The notes: a model not told the origin generated them from the letters alone. Counted from the first letter of the stretch, positions 37,657-47,672 are shown. The stretch: DNA of 64,000 bases from JBGAHD01 sp044226395 (GCA_044226395.1 JBGAHD010000002.1:124001-188000), one strand, 5' to 3'. A program made the numbers and translations.

Positions 37657-37685
37657 GCGCGACCGTCGAGTCTCGACGGTCGCGC
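37657..37685. other. Perfect intercistronic palindrome in TldE/DUF4159 gap
   Basis: GCGCGACCGTC and GACGGTCGCGC form an 11-bp perfect stem around GAGTCTC (which extends it to 14 bp if a 1-nt loop is allowed). It is 22 bp after the TldE-like stop. No T-run follows on the minus strand, so it may be an RNA-processing or stabilising element, or a protein-binding site, separating protease from MoxR part. Confidence 0.6.
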
Positions 37686-37707
37686 TGGGTGTCGTGACGA
37701 GTTCGCC

Positions 37708-39042
37708 TTACACCGCATCCGACAGCGAGCTGAACGTGAAGTCGCGAATCTTCATCGGCGGAATCATCATGATGAAGGGCGACTCGTCACCGCTCAAACG
37801 CTCCGGAATGCCGAATTCCTCGACATTGTTGAGCATGATCACCGGCGACTCGTTGAAGCGGAAGTTCTTGATCGGGTACTTGATCTCGCCGTTCTCGATG
37901 TAGAACGTGCCGTCGCGGGTCAGGCCCGTGAGCAGCACGGTCTGCGGATCGACCATGCGGATGTACCAGGTGCGCGTGACCAGAATGCCCTTCTGCGTGC
38001 CCTTGATCAGATCGGCCGTGCTCTTGTCGCCGCCGGCCATGATCAAGTTGCCGGGCAGGCCTTGCGCCTTCTTGCCCTTTTCCTTGGCCCAGAAGCGCGA
38101 GTACTGCAGATACTCGACCTTGCCCTTGGTGATGATCGGCGTCTTCTCGCGCGCCAGACCTTCCTGATCCCACGGCTCGACCGGGCAGTTGGGGTCCCAC
38201 GGATCGGCGTGAATGTTCACGCGCGGATCGTAGACCTGCTCGCCGATGCGATTGCCACCGCCTTTCTTGGTCAAAAAGCTGCGACCTTCATCGGCCTGAC
38301 GCGCATCGAACCCAAACATCATGAACGAGATCAGGCCCGCGCTCGCGGCCGGTTCCAGGATCACGGTGTACTTGCCCGGCTCCAGCGCCTTGGCATCGGA
38401 CGAGGCCTTGGCCTTGTCGATGGCGGTCTTGATCTCGCGCTTGGCGTCGAACTTGGAGGCATCGCCCAGATTGCGGCCGACCCAGCCCGAACCGCGGCCG
38501 TCTTCCGTGCGCACGGTGCAGGTGAAATCCACGCCCGTGGACTTTTGATAGCCGAAGTTGCCGTTGCTGTTGGCGATCGCGGTGAAGCTTTGCGCGTCGC
38601 TGAAAAATCCCGCCGCGATCAACTTGTCCTTCTTGCACGGCTCGATGCACGCGGCCGCGACATCGGCGCGGAATTCCGGCGAGACATCGGCCGTGGCCTG
38701 CACGAAGGTAGTGCTGGGCTTGTAGTCCTGCTTCTCGATCGCCGGCATGAACTCGGGGTTCTCCGGCGCGAGCTTGGCCAGTTCCTCGGCGCGACGCACC
38801 ACTTTCTCGAGCGAGGCGTCGTCGAACTCGTTGATCGTGGCCGTGCCCACGCGCTTGCCGAACGCGACCTGCACGATCAGATCGCAATTGTCGACCACGC
38901 CCGAGGTCGAGACGTTGTTGAGCGCGAAGCGGATGTTGCCGGCGATCGCGCCGGCCAGCGAGGCCGTGCACTCGTCGGCCTTGGACAGCTTGACGACTTT
39001 TTCCAGGATGGCTCGCGCCTGGGCTTCAGTGAACATGCTCAT
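37708..39042 (-). CDS. TldE/PmbA-like protease subunit
   Basis: A 444-aa protein of the TldD/PmbA fold without the HExxxH zinc motif, hence the non-catalytic TldE-type subunit. FALNNVSTSGVVDN, SDAQSFTAIANSNGNFGYQK and TRDGTFYIENGEIKYPIKNF are characteristic. No signal peptide is visible, in contrast to its partner. In E. coli TldD/TldE form a protease that processes microcin and CcdA. It starts 21 bp after the TldD-like stop. Confidence 0.9.
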   Translation of the reverse strand: MSMFTEAQARAILEKVVKLSKADECTASLAGAIAGNIRFALNNVSTSGVVDNCDLIVQVAFGKRVGTATINEFDDASLEKVVRRAEELAKLAPENPEFMPAIEKQDYKPSTTFVQATADVSPEFRADVAAACIEPCKKDKLIAAGFFSDAQSFTAIANSNGNFGYQKSTGVDFTCTVRTEDGRGSGWVGRNLGDASKFDAKREIKTAIDKAKASSDAKALEPGKYTVILEPAASAGLISFMMFGFDARQADEGRSFLTKKGGGNRIGEQVYDPRVNIHADPWDPNCPVEPWDQEGLAREKTPIITKGKVEYLQYSRFWAKEKGKKAQGLPGNLIMAGGDKSTADLIKGTQKGILVTRTWYIRMVDPQTVLLTGLTRDGTFYIENGEIKYPIKNFRFNESPVIMLNNVEEFGIPERLSGDESPFIMMIPPMKIRDFTFSSLSDAV

Positions 39043-39063
39043 GTGCTATCTCCCGTTCCTGGC

Positions 39064-40698
39064 TCAGCCGAGGCTGCGCGCGGTGCTGATGACGTTGACG
39101 CCGTTGAAGCGCGCCGTGGCCGAGCCGTGCGACACGGCCGAAACCTGCTGCGGCTGGCCCTTGCCGTCGAAGAACGAACCGCCGAAGCGGAAGTCGCGCT
39201 CGTCGCACACCGCCGCGCAGGAGTTCCAGAACTCCGGCGTGCGAATCTGATACGCCACGTCCTCGATCATCTTGCCGACCTTGCCGTCCTTGATCTCGTA
39301 GAACAGCTGACCGCCGAACTGCGCGTTGTAGCGCTGCTGATCGATCGAGAAGGAACCGTCGCCGACGATGTAGATGCCGTTCTCGACATCCTTGACCATC
39401 TCGGCCGGCGTGAGCTTGTCCTTGCCCGGCGCCAGCGACACATTGGCCATGCGCTGGAACTGCACATTGGCCCAGGAATCGGCGTAGCAGCAGCCCTGCG
39501 ATTCCTTCTCGTCAATGATGTGCGCCTGATCGCGAATCACCTGATAGTTGACCAGCACGCCGTCCTTGATCAGATCCCAGCGCTTGGTCTTGATGCCTTC
39601 GTCGTCGTAACCGACGGCGCCGAGCGTGTGCGGCTGAACCTTGTCGGCGAAGATCGTGACCTTGTCCGAGCCGTACTTGAAGTTCTTCGACTTCCACTTG
39701 TCCAGCGTGACGAAGCTGGTGCCGGCGAAGTTGGCTTCGTAGCCGAGCACGCGATCGAGTTCGGTCGGATGACCCACGGATTCATGAATCGTGAGCCAGG
39801 TGTGCGAAGGATCGAGCACCAGATCGTACTTGCCGGGCTTGACCGAAGGCGCCTTGAGCTTTTCCTGCGCTTGGCGCGCGGCGGCGGCGGCGTCTTCGAG
39901 CATGTTGTACGAGGTCGAATAGGCGACCGCGCCGCACGGCAGTTCGATGCGGCCCTCGGGCTTGGCGTCGAGATACTCGTAACCCATGCCCATCGGCGCC
40001 GACAGGCCCGAGCGCATGCGGAACTTGCCGGTGGTCTTGTCGATGGCGGTGACTTGCATCACCGGCCAGATGCGGTGCACGTCCTGGTCGATGTACGAGC
40101 CTTCGGACGAAGCGAAGTATTTCTGTTCGTTGACCGAGAACATCATCGAATTGACGAAGTTCGCGCCGGCCTTGAGCGCCGCGGCGTTGACCGCCATCAG
40201 CAGATCGACTTTTTCCTTGATCGGCACTTCCAGCGCGCTGCGCTGAATCGGCGTGGCCCACGAGACCTCGCCCACGCCCTTGGTCGGCGCCAGCTGCACC
40301 GGCGTGGTCTGCACCTTGCTGTTGGCCTTGGCGATCGCCACGGCCTGACGCGCGGCGCGCGCCACGGCATCCGTGGTCAGATCATTGGTCGCGGCGAAGC
40401 CCCAGGTGCCGTTGGCGATCACGCGGATGCCCACGCCCAGCGACTCGGTGTTGACCACGTTCTCGACCTTGTCCTCGCGCGTGATCACGAACTGGCGCAG
40501 ATAGCGCCCGATGCGCACGTCGCAATAGGTCGCGCCGCCGTCCTTCGAGGCGGCCAGCGCGGCGTCGGCGAGCTTCTTCTTGAAGCCCACGTCGAGCTTG
40601 CCGCCGAGTTCCTCCGCCGCGACCGCGCGGCCATGGATCGGAATCAGCATCGCGCCGACACCGACACCGGTGATCTTCAGAAAATTACGTCGATCCAT
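39064..40698 (-). CDS. Tat-signal TldD-like metalloprotease
   Basis: About 544 aa from ATG 40698, chosen because GGAGG is 6 nt upstream (an ATG at 40704 is possible). Residues 1-28 have a twin-arginine signal: DRRNFLK then a hydrophobic GVGVGAMLIP and cleavage near AVA/AEE. The zinc motif HESVGH (H305, E306, H310) is intact and C-terminal cysteines (NSCAAVCDERD) could supply the third ligand. It is the catalytic subunit; the following gene is the TldE-like partner. Substrate unknown. First gene of the operon. Confidence 0.92.
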   Translation of the reverse strand: MDRRNFLKITGVGVGAMLIPIHGRAVAAEELGGKLDVGFKKKLADAALAASKDGGATYCDVRIGRYLRQFVITREDKVENVVNTESLGVGIRVIANGTWGFAATNDLTTDAVARAARQAVAIAKANSKVQTTPVQLAPTKGVGEVSWATPIQRSALEVPIKEKVDLLMAVNAAALKAGANFVNSMMFSVNEQKYFASSEGSYIDQDVHRIWPVMQVTAIDKTTGKFRMRSGLSAPMGMGYEYLDAKPEGRIELPCGAVAYSTSYNMLEDAAAAARQAQEKLKAPSVKPGKYDLVLDPSHTWLTIHESVGHPTELDRVLGYEANFAGTSFVTLDKWKSKNFKYGSDKVTIFADKVQPHTLGAVGYDDEGIKTKRWDLIKDGVLVNYQVIRDQAHIIDEKESQGCCYADSWANVQFQRMANVSLAPGKDKLTPAEMVKDVENGIYIVGDGSFSIDQQRYNAQFGGQLFYEIKDGKVGKMIEDVAYQIRTPEFWNSCAAVCDERDFRFGGSFFDGKGQPQQVSAVSHGSATARFNGVNVISTARSLG

Positions 40699-41029
40699 TG
40701 CCATCCTCCACAAGAAGGCCATTCGCGGGCCGCGATGGGTATACCAACGACGCCACGATTCGCTTCACCCGGTCAGGCGAGGAACGCGGCGGCTCGATGC
40801 AGGTAGCGCCAGATGGTGGCGCGCCCTCCCCGGGGCGTCATGTGACAGTCGGCAGGGGTCGGTGGCGATCGATCGCGCGAATCGAAGCGCAAGTCCGTGA
40901 TCGGCCGTCGGGCGGGATACGGGAATTGCGCGATCGCGGTCGCGCGTCCGTGTCGGCCGTGATCAGCGCGTGACCAGCGCGTGACACTCAGACTTGAGAC
41001 CGAGGCGGCGAGCCACGCGACCCGCCACG
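40699..41029. other. 331-bp intergenic region upstream of TldD-like operon
   Basis: No gene is supported here. GGAGG for the TldD-like gene lies at its left end; the operon promoter must be within it, but no clear -35/-10 pair was found. The frames that are open here have arginine-rich shadow composition. Confidence 0.6.
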
Positions 41030-41452
41030 TCAGGGCGCGTGACCGTGGTCCTCGACGAAGTAGTGATCGAAGTCGATCGCCAGCCCCAGCAGTCCGGCCT
41101 TGCGCACGACCTCGCGATCGAGATAAACGCCGGAGCCGACGCGGGTCGGAAAGTAGCCCACGCACCGGAGCACCAGATCATGATCCGGCCACAGTATCTG
41201 ACACGCTTTCGCGCGGGTCTCGATCACGGCCAGGATCGCTTGGATATGGTTCTCGAGCGGATGGGTGTCATCGAGACCGCTGCGCAGCTGCCAGCACATG
41301 CTCGGATACGGCCGGCCGTTTCGCGTATTGATGTCGCCCGCGTTCCACCCTTCGCTCGGTTGCAACCGCAGAACCTCGGACACCTGCTCAAGCGTGCCCG
41401 GACCGCGGATGGCGAGATAGGCGAACTGCCGAGCCGTGAGGGTGGCGCACAT
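41030..41452 (-). CDS. DUF4279-family protein
   Basis: About 140 aa from ATG 41452 (an upstream reading to 41548 has an unlikely N-terminus). AYLAIRGPGTLEQVSEVLRL, the SEGWNAGD region and WQLRS, LENHIQAIL segments match DUF4279, a small two-domain fold also found beside SUKH-type immunity genes. C-terminus ends with GLAIDFDHYFVED. Function unknown, and it is divergent from the DUF11 pair. Confidence 0.8.
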   Translation of the reverse strand: MCATLTARQFAYLAIRGPGTLEQVSEVLRLQPSEGWNAGDINTRNGRPYPSMCWQLRSGLDDTHPLENHIQAILAVIETRAKACQILWPDHDLVLRCVGYFPTRVGSGVYLDREVVRKAGLLGLAIDFDHYFVEDHGHAP

Positions 41453-41640
41453 GGGCTGAACCTGCTGAGGATGGTCGAAGGCGAAGTATAAGCGTCGCGT
41501 CGTGACCGCGACGACGCGTGGCCCGCGGCAACCCTGCAAATTGCGCAAACCTGATACCGACGAGCGCTAGATCGATTGTTGCTCGAAACCGCTACACTCG
41601 GGACTCTTGGATTTGCGCGGCACGGGGTTTGGGGGCGGCG

Positions 41641-44442
41641 ATGACGGTGGATCACGGAAGATGGCTGGTGGGCGCGCTGATCGCCTTGGCCGTGGCCCAA
41701 GCCGAGGCGCACGAAACGCGCGTCGCGCGCGCCTCACTGCAAAGCGTCCAGACCTTCGCGTCGATCGCGCCCGCGCTTGTCTTGGCGGATCCGGCCGATC
41801 TCGCCGTGAATATTGGCGCGAATGTCACCAGCATCACGAGCGCGCAGACGTTCGAGTACACCGTCACGTATCGCAATCTCGGCGGCACCGGCGTCAGTGA
41901 CGCTTTCGTGACGTTCGATTTGCCGCAGCGGACCAGTTTGGTTTCCACCGACGCGACGCCGGGCCTGTCCTGTCGGACCTTGCCATCGCCGCAATGCGAC
42001 CTGTCGACCGGCGCGCTCGGCCCCGGCGTCGCGCGCTCGACCACGATCGTGGCGCGCGCGCCCAACACTGTGCCCGCCGGCTTTCTGAACTTGCGCGGCA
42101 CCGCGAGCATCTCCTCGACCGAAGTCGGCACCGGCGATCCCTTGCCCGGCAACAACTTCACCACGATCGATGTGCCCTTTATCGGCGCGCCGGAGTTGGG
42201 CGTGACAGTCACGGGCGACGTCGCCGATGTCGCCGCCGGATTGACCGTGGCTTATCAACTGGCGCTGAGCAACGCCGGCACGCGCGGCGCGGCCGCCGTG
42301 GTCGTTCGCGACGTCGTGCCTGCGAACACCACCTTCAATGCCTCGGCCAGCACGCAAGGCTGGGTCTGCGCGCCGGACATTCAAGCGGGTTCCGAGTGTC
42401 GATTGACCCTGTCGACGCTGGACCCCTCGACCGGAACCACGCCACGCAAGTTCGCCGTGACCGTGAACGCCGACATCGACGCCAGCGTCACCGAGATCGT
42501 CAACACCGCATCGATCAGCGACAACGGCGTCAATGGCATGGATGCCAATCCGCAGAACAATGTCGCTTCGGCCACGACCCGGGTCTTGCCCTTGTCAGAT
42601 GTCGCGCTCCTGGCCTCGATGACGCAGGGGACCTTCGTCGCGGGCAGCGACGCGAACTATCGCATCGACTTGATGCGAATCGGACCAAAAGACCCGCGCG
42701 GCCTGCGCTGGACCTTGCCCTTGCGCGAGAGTGTTAGCCTGGTTTCCGTGAGTCAACCCGCGGGCTGGTCGTGTGGCTCGAGCGGCAGCGCACCGTTCGT
42801 CGAGGTCGCGTGCGAGAGCGCCGAAATGACCGCCGACACTGGTTTCGATCTGGTCTTGCATGTCGCGCGCGACTTCGCCAAATCCAGGGAAATTCTGCTG
42901 AGTCCCGTCGTCAGCACGACGGGATCGATCGACCCCGTGCCGATCAACAACACCTTCCCAGTGAGACGGCCCGTCTGGAATGTCGCCGATCTGGCGGTGA
43001 CGAATGTGCCATCGCAGCCGTCGATCGCGGCGGGCTCGAATATCAGCTTCACCTGGACGGTGACGAATGCTGGCCCCAGCGATGCCGATGGGTTCTGGAT
43101 CCAGGCCGACCTGCCCTTTAGTCTGAGGTTCATCGGGCTTAGTGCGCCCGAAGGCATGCAATGCAGTACGCCACCCACCGGCACTTCAAACTTGATCACG
43201 TGCCGCGTGTCGCGGTTAAGCGCGCCGACGGCGAGCTTTCAGGTGCTCGCGAATGTCAACCCCGAAGTGCCCGGCGGTGCGACGGTAGACTTTTTGGTCC
43301 ACGTGATCAGCTCGGCGATCGACAGGAATCCGAACAACAATCAATCGCTCGCCAGCATCGTTGTCAGCGGCCCGCCCACGGTATTGGCGCCGGCGCAACT
43401 CGATATTCTGGAGGATCAGGCCAGTCCGCCGATACCGATCACCATTGGCGATGCGGAGACGCCCGCGAACGACTTGATCCTCTTCGCCACATCCGAGCTG
43501 CAGGAAGTCGTCGGCAATGCCGCGCTCGCCGCTGGGCTGGGCGGCACGGGCGCGCAACGATCATTGATTGTCGTGCCCGAGGCGGATGCCAATGGGGCAT
43601 GTTGGCTGATGCTGAGCGTCCTCGATGGAGACGGGCTGCTGGCGCGGCGACAATTGGCCCTGCATGTCGCCGCGGTCAACGATCCGCCCAGCGCGAACTA
43701 CGCGGGCTCGCGCCATCACGCCGAGGGCAGCATCGGCCCGCGCGCGATGCGAAATTTCGCGACCAACATCCGTCCGGGTCCGCCGAATGAATCGGAGCAA
43801 GCGGTCAGCTTCCTGGTCGAAGAGACGTCCGATCCTCAGGGCGTGGTGCGCGAAGCGAGCGTGTCGGCCAATGGCACGCTCGACTATGTGCTCAGCGGCG
43901 AATCGGGTTCGGCCGATTTGCGGGTGATCGCCATCGACGACGGCGGTCGCGCGAACGGCGGTCTCGATCGCGCGGCGCCCACGCCATTCAAGATTCTGGT
44001 CGGCAATGGCGTGGATATCAGCACGCGGATCGCGCGCCTAGCGCCGACGACCCTGCCCTTGAGCAGCACGCCAACTGGCGCCATCGCCGCGCAGTACGTG
44101 GTCACGGTGACGCATCACGGCACGCTGCCCGTGAACGACATCGTCTTGCGCGTGCCCGCCCCGCCGGGACTGGTGGGCGTGACCTGGACTTGCGCGACCT
44201 CGTTCGGCACTTGCGGCACCGCCGTCGGCGCTGGCGATGCGCAAGTGGCGCTCGCGCTGGGCGTGGATGACCGCGCGACCTTGACGATCAACGGCACCAT
44301 CGACCCCCACCAGGATTTGATCCAGGTTGATGCGACCGCGACCTTGCCCGCCGGCGTCACCGCCTGGTCGACCGAGGACGATCGCGCCGTGCTGACCGAT
44401 GTCATCCAGGCTTCCGCCGCGTTCAAGGACGGCTTCGAGTGA
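41641..44442 (+). CDS. Secreted DUF11 repeat protein A, C-terminal DGFE
   Basis: A 933-aa protein. ATG 41641 begins a signal peptide (cleavage near AEA/HE). It contains about four DUF11 domains (motifs such as YTVTYRNLGGTGVSDAFVTF and FTWTVTNAGPSDADGF), then a cadherin-like/VCBS region (about 590-760; LDILEDQASPPIPITI, AAVNDPPSA), and a final beta domain. It ends in AAFKDGFE. It is a paralogue of the next gene. Probably surface-located or released; exact function unknown. Confidence 0.9.
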   Translation: MTVDHGRWLVGALIALAVAQAEAHETRVARASLQSVQTFASIAPALVLADPADLAVNIGANVTSITSAQTFEYTVTYRNLGGTGVSDAFVTFDLPQRTSLVSTDATPGLSCRTLPSPQCDLSTGALGPGVARSTTIVARAPNTVPAGFLNLRGTASISSTEVGTGDPLPGNNFTTIDVPFIGAPELGVTVTGDVADVAAGLTVAYQLALSNAGTRGAAAVVVRDVVPANTTFNASASTQGWVCAPDIQAGSECRLTLSTLDPSTGTTPRKFAVTVNADIDASVTEIVNTASISDNGVNGMDANPQNNVASATTRVLPLSDVALLASMTQGTFVAGSDANYRIDLMRIGPKDPRGLRWTLPLRESVSLVSVSQPAGWSCGSSGSAPFVEVACESAEMTADTGFDLVLHVARDFAKSREILLSPVVSTTGSIDPVPINNTFPVRRPVWNVADLAVTNVPSQPSIAAGSNISFTWTVTNAGPSDADGFWIQADLPFSLRFIGLSAPEGMQCSTPPTGTSNLITCRVSRLSAPTASFQVLANVNPEVPGGATVDFLVHVISSAIDRNPNNNQSLASIVVSGPPTVLAPAQLDILEDQASPPIPITIGDAETPANDLILFATSELQEVVGNAALAAGLGGTGAQRSLIVVPEADANGACWLMLSVLDGDGLLARRQLALHVAAVNDPPSANYAGSRHHAEGSIGPRAMRNFATNIRPGPPNESEQAVSFLVEETSDPQGVVREASVSANGTLDYVLSGESGSADLRVIAIDDGGRANGGLDRAAPTPFKILVGNGVDISTRIARLAPTTLPLSSTPTGAIAAQYVVTVTHHGTLPVNDIVLRVPAPPGLVGVTWTCATSFGTCGTAVGAGDAQVALALGVDDRATLTINGTIDPHQDLIQVDATATLPAGVTAWSTEDDRAVLTDVIQASAAFKDGFE

Positions 44443-47400
44443 TGACCCCGAACTCGCTCACGAAAACTCACTCGACTCGCGCGCGGCGTGATCGCGACAG
44501 TTCGCATCCGGGCGCGAAGCTCGCGCTCGTCCTGATAGGCGCGATCGTCATGCACGGCGCGTCGGCATTGACTTGCATCACGGACACCACGCAGGCCGAG
44601 TTCGCGCAAGGCGTGGCGCAGAACACGGACTTCGACAGCCAGCCCGGCGACATCGTGCTCGCGCAGCCGACGCCAGGCGTCTTCGCCACGAGCGGCACCT
44701 ACGTGTCTTCGGTCAAGGACGCGAGTCCCGCGCCGGGCGAAGTGCCGTCATGGCCGACTTTGTCTTGGACGTCGACCACGCCGGGCACCACCGATGTGCG
44801 CTTCCAAGTAGCCGCGGCCGATTCGGCGAGTGGGCCGTTCGACTTCGTCGGACCCACGGGCACGGCAACGTCGTACTTCGTGTCGCCTGGAGCTTCGTTG
44901 CGGCAATTCAGTGGCAAGCGTTACTTGCGCTACAAAGCGATCTTCACGACCGGCGACACGGCGATGTCGGCGACCCTGCGCGATGTCACCGCGTGCGCTC
45001 TCAATGGCTCGCCACCGGATCTGGCGCTGTCGATGTCGGCCAATCGCACGCGCGTGCAGCCCGGACAAGAAACCACGTTCACGCTGACCGTCAACAACCT
45101 CGGTCCGATCGACGCCGTCGGCGAACGCCTGAGCTTGAAGCTGCCTCCCGAGACACGCTTCGTTTCGACGGGCAGCACGGCGGGCTGGTCGTGCTTACCA
45201 ACGCAGAACGCGGAATCGACGTGCACGCTCGCGCTCAATCCGGTCTCGCCCGGCACGCCGGTGACCGCGCAGATCAACCTCGACCTGGGTCCGCGCATTT
45301 TCGAGAATCGCTTCGAACTGACCACCACCGCGCGCGTGATCGCGGGCGCGACCACGGGCAGCGATCCCAACGCGACCAACGATGAGGCCAGCGTCATTCT
45401 GCCGATCGATGCCGCGCCCGATCTGTTGGTGACGATCGACGATCACGGTCAGTCGACCGCGGCGGGGCAGAGCGTTACGTACCTGATCTTCTACTACAAC
45501 GTCGGCACGCGCGGCGCGACGGGCGTGCGATTGCAGGCGACCGTGCCCGCCCACACCACCTTCAATCCCGGGGCCAGCCAAGCGACGTGGCTATGCGCGC
45601 CGGATTTTCGCTCGGGTTCGGTGTGCGAGATCGATGTCGGGACGCTCAACGCGGCGATGGGCGAGCGCGCCGCGAACTTCGCGGTGGTTGTCGATGCCGA
45701 CGCCAACGAGAGTCTCTCGCCAATCGAAGCCACGGTCCGCATCAGCGACGATGGCCTCAATGGCGTCGAGATCCAACCCAGCGACAACATCGCGACCGAC
45801 ACCACGCCGATCCTGCCCACGGCGGACCTGAAGGTCACCGCCATGGCCTCGCCAACGTCGGCGATCGCGGGTGACACACTCGACTACGCGATCACGATCA
45901 GCAATCTCGGCCCTTCGGCGGCGCGCACGATGCGCTGGACGACCGATTTGCCGCCGGGCACGGTGTTCGATGCCATTTCCGAAGCCGCGGGATGGACCTG
46001 CACCCTGCCTGCCGTGGGCGAGGCCGGCACGGTCACGTGTCGCAACACGAGCTTCGCGGTCGCCACGCAGACCTTCGCGCTGCGCGTGCGCGTCGATCGC
46101 ACCTTGACCGAAGCCAACGTGCTGCCGCTGCGCGTCAGTGCCTTCACGCAGTCCTTCGACGGCAACACGGTCAACAACACGTACGCACTAAGCACGCCCG
46201 TGGTCACGCGCGCCGACCTCGGCGTGACCCTGACCGACACGCCCGATCCCGCGCGCGCGGGACGCAATCTGACCTACACCATCACGCTCGCGAACGCCGG
46301 CCCCAGTCTCGCGCGCACCGCGCGCTGGAGCGGCAGCCTGCCCACCGGCACGCGCTTCGTCGCGCTCGATGCCCCCGCGGGATGGGCCTGCGCTACGCCC
46401 GCGCCCGGCGGCATCGGCACGATCACGTGCGAATTGGCCACGCTCGATCCGCGCGCCGTTGTTTTTGGATTGACCACGCGCGTCGACGATCAATTGCCCA
46501 GCGGCACCGTGCTGCATAACGTGGTCAGCGTGAGCAGCGGCACGACCGATCCGCGCGGCGAGGACAATCTCGCCACGACGACCACGACGATCAATGGCCC
46601 GCCCACCATCATCGCGCCACCGGCCGTCAGCGTGCTCGAGGACCAAGCGAGCGCGCCCCTGAGCCTGCATATCGCCGATGCCTTGACGCCGCCCTTCGCG
46701 TTGAAACTGTTTTTGACTTCCAGCGACGAAAATCTGGTGACCAACGCGGGCTTGGCCGCCGGCCTTAGCGGTAGCGAGAGCGACTACACCCTGGTCGTCA
46801 GGCCGCGCGCGGATGCCTTCGGCGCGGGCACGATCATCGCGAGCGCGGTCGACGTTGATAACCTGCTCGCGCAGCAGCCCATCGCGCTGCAAGTCGTGCC
46901 GGTCAATGACCCGCCGCGCGCGACGTTTGGCGGCAATCGCCTGCACCCCGCCGGCAGCGCGGGCACGCAAGTCGTCAATCAGTACGCGAACGACATCGCC
47001 GCCGGCCCGGCTAACGAAGCCGCGCAGACGTTCGGGTTCAGCCTCATCGAAACGCGCGACGGCAATGGCGTCGTCAGCGCCTCGAGCATCGACACCGCGG
47101 GCACCTTGCGCTACTCGCTCAGCGGCGCCGAAGGATCGGCCACGCTGCGCGCCTTGATCTTCGACAATGGCGGCGTCGCCAACGGCGGCATCAACCAGAG
47201 CGCGCCGCAGCTGTTCAAGATCATCGTCGGCGACGGCGTCGATCTGAGCACGCGTATCACGCGCCAGCAGCCGAGTTTTCTGCCGCTGGCGAGCGAGGCC
47301 AATGGCGGCGCGACCTTGGCGAGCTATGACGTGATCGTGACGCATCACGGCGCGCAACCGATCAATGACGTTCAGTTGCAGGCCCAAGCCCTCAGCGGCC

Positions 47401-47672
47401 TGACGCAAGTCTTGTGGTCTTGCAACACGACCACCGGCCCGTGCTCACCCGCGTCGGGCACGGGCACGGCGTCAACGCACTTCGCGCTCAACGTCGGCGA
47501 CACCGCGACCTTGCGCGTCAGCGGCACGATCCAACGCCTGGAATCGCAACTGCACCTCGTCGCTAACGCCACCTTGCCGCAAGGCACGACCAACTACGAC
47601 GCGGTGGATGACAGCGCCGAAGTGATCGAACCGATCGTGGAAGCGGCGACGTTCGAGGATGGGTTCGAGTAG
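44442..47672 (+). CDS. Secreted DUF11 repeat protein B, C-terminal DGFE
   Basis: A 1,076-aa paralogue of the preceding gene. ATG 44442 shares one base with its stop (TGATG); a GTG at 44439 is the alternative. The signal peptide is long (hydrophobic LALVLIGAIVMHG, cleavage near ASA/LT). An extra N-terminal domain (about 45-190, starting CITDTTQAEFAQGV) is absent from protein A. Four DUF11 domains, the ILEDQAS-type VCBS region and the closing beta domain align with protein A, and it ends TFEDGFE. Coupled translation suggests equimolar products. Confidence 0.9.
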   Translation: MTPNSLTKTHSTRARRDRDSSHPGAKLALVLIGAIVMHGASALTCITDTTQAEFAQGVAQNTDFDSQPGDIVLAQPTPGVFATSGTYVSSVKDASPAPGEVPSWPTLSWTSTTPGTTDVRFQVAAADSASGPFDFVGPTGTATSYFVSPGASLRQFSGKRYLRYKAIFTTGDTAMSATLRDVTACALNGSPPDLALSMSANRTRVQPGQETTFTLTVNNLGPIDAVGERLSLKLPPETRFVSTGSTAGWSCLPTQNAESTCTLALNPVSPGTPVTAQINLDLGPRIFENRFELTTTARVIAGATTGSDPNATNDEASVILPIDAAPDLLVTIDDHGQSTAAGQSVTYLIFYYNVGTRGATGVRLQATVPAHTTFNPGASQATWLCAPDFRSGSVCEIDVGTLNAAMGERAANFAVVVDADANESLSPIEATVRISDDGLNGVEIQPSDNIATDTTPILPTADLKVTAMASPTSAIAGDTLDYAITISNLGPSAARTMRWTTDLPPGTVFDAISEAAGWTCTLPAVGEAGTVTCRNTSFAVATQTFALRVRVDRTLTEANVLPLRVSAFTQSFDGNTVNNTYALSTPVVTRADLGVTLTDTPDPARAGRNLTYTITLANAGPSLARTARWSGSLPTGTRFVALDAPAGWACATPAPGGIGTITCELATLDPRAVVFGLTTRVDDQLPSGTVLHNVVSVSSGTTDPRGEDNLATTTTTINGPPTIIAPPAVSVLEDQASAPLSLHIADALTPPFALKLFLTSSDENLVTNAGLAAGLSGSESDYTLVVRPRADAFGAGTIIASAVDVDNLLAQQPIALQVVPVNDPPRATFGGNRLHPAGSAGTQVVNQYANDIAAGPANEAAQTFGFSLIETRDGNGVVSASSIDTAGTLRYSLSGAEGSATLRALIFDNGGVANGGINQSAPQLFKIIVGDGVDLSTRITRQQPSFLPLASEANGGATLASYDVIVTHHGAQPINDVQLQAQALSGLTQVLWSCNTTTGPCSPASGTGTASTHFALNVGDTATLRVSGTIQRLESQLHLVANATLPQGTTNYDAVDDSAEVIEPIVEAATFEDGFE

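Noticed and set aside
37054..40806. 1,250-codon plus-strand open frame across the TldE/TldD-like genes
   Set aside because: It is antisense to two well-supported proteins with conserved motifs and has Arg/Leu/His-rich shadow composition.
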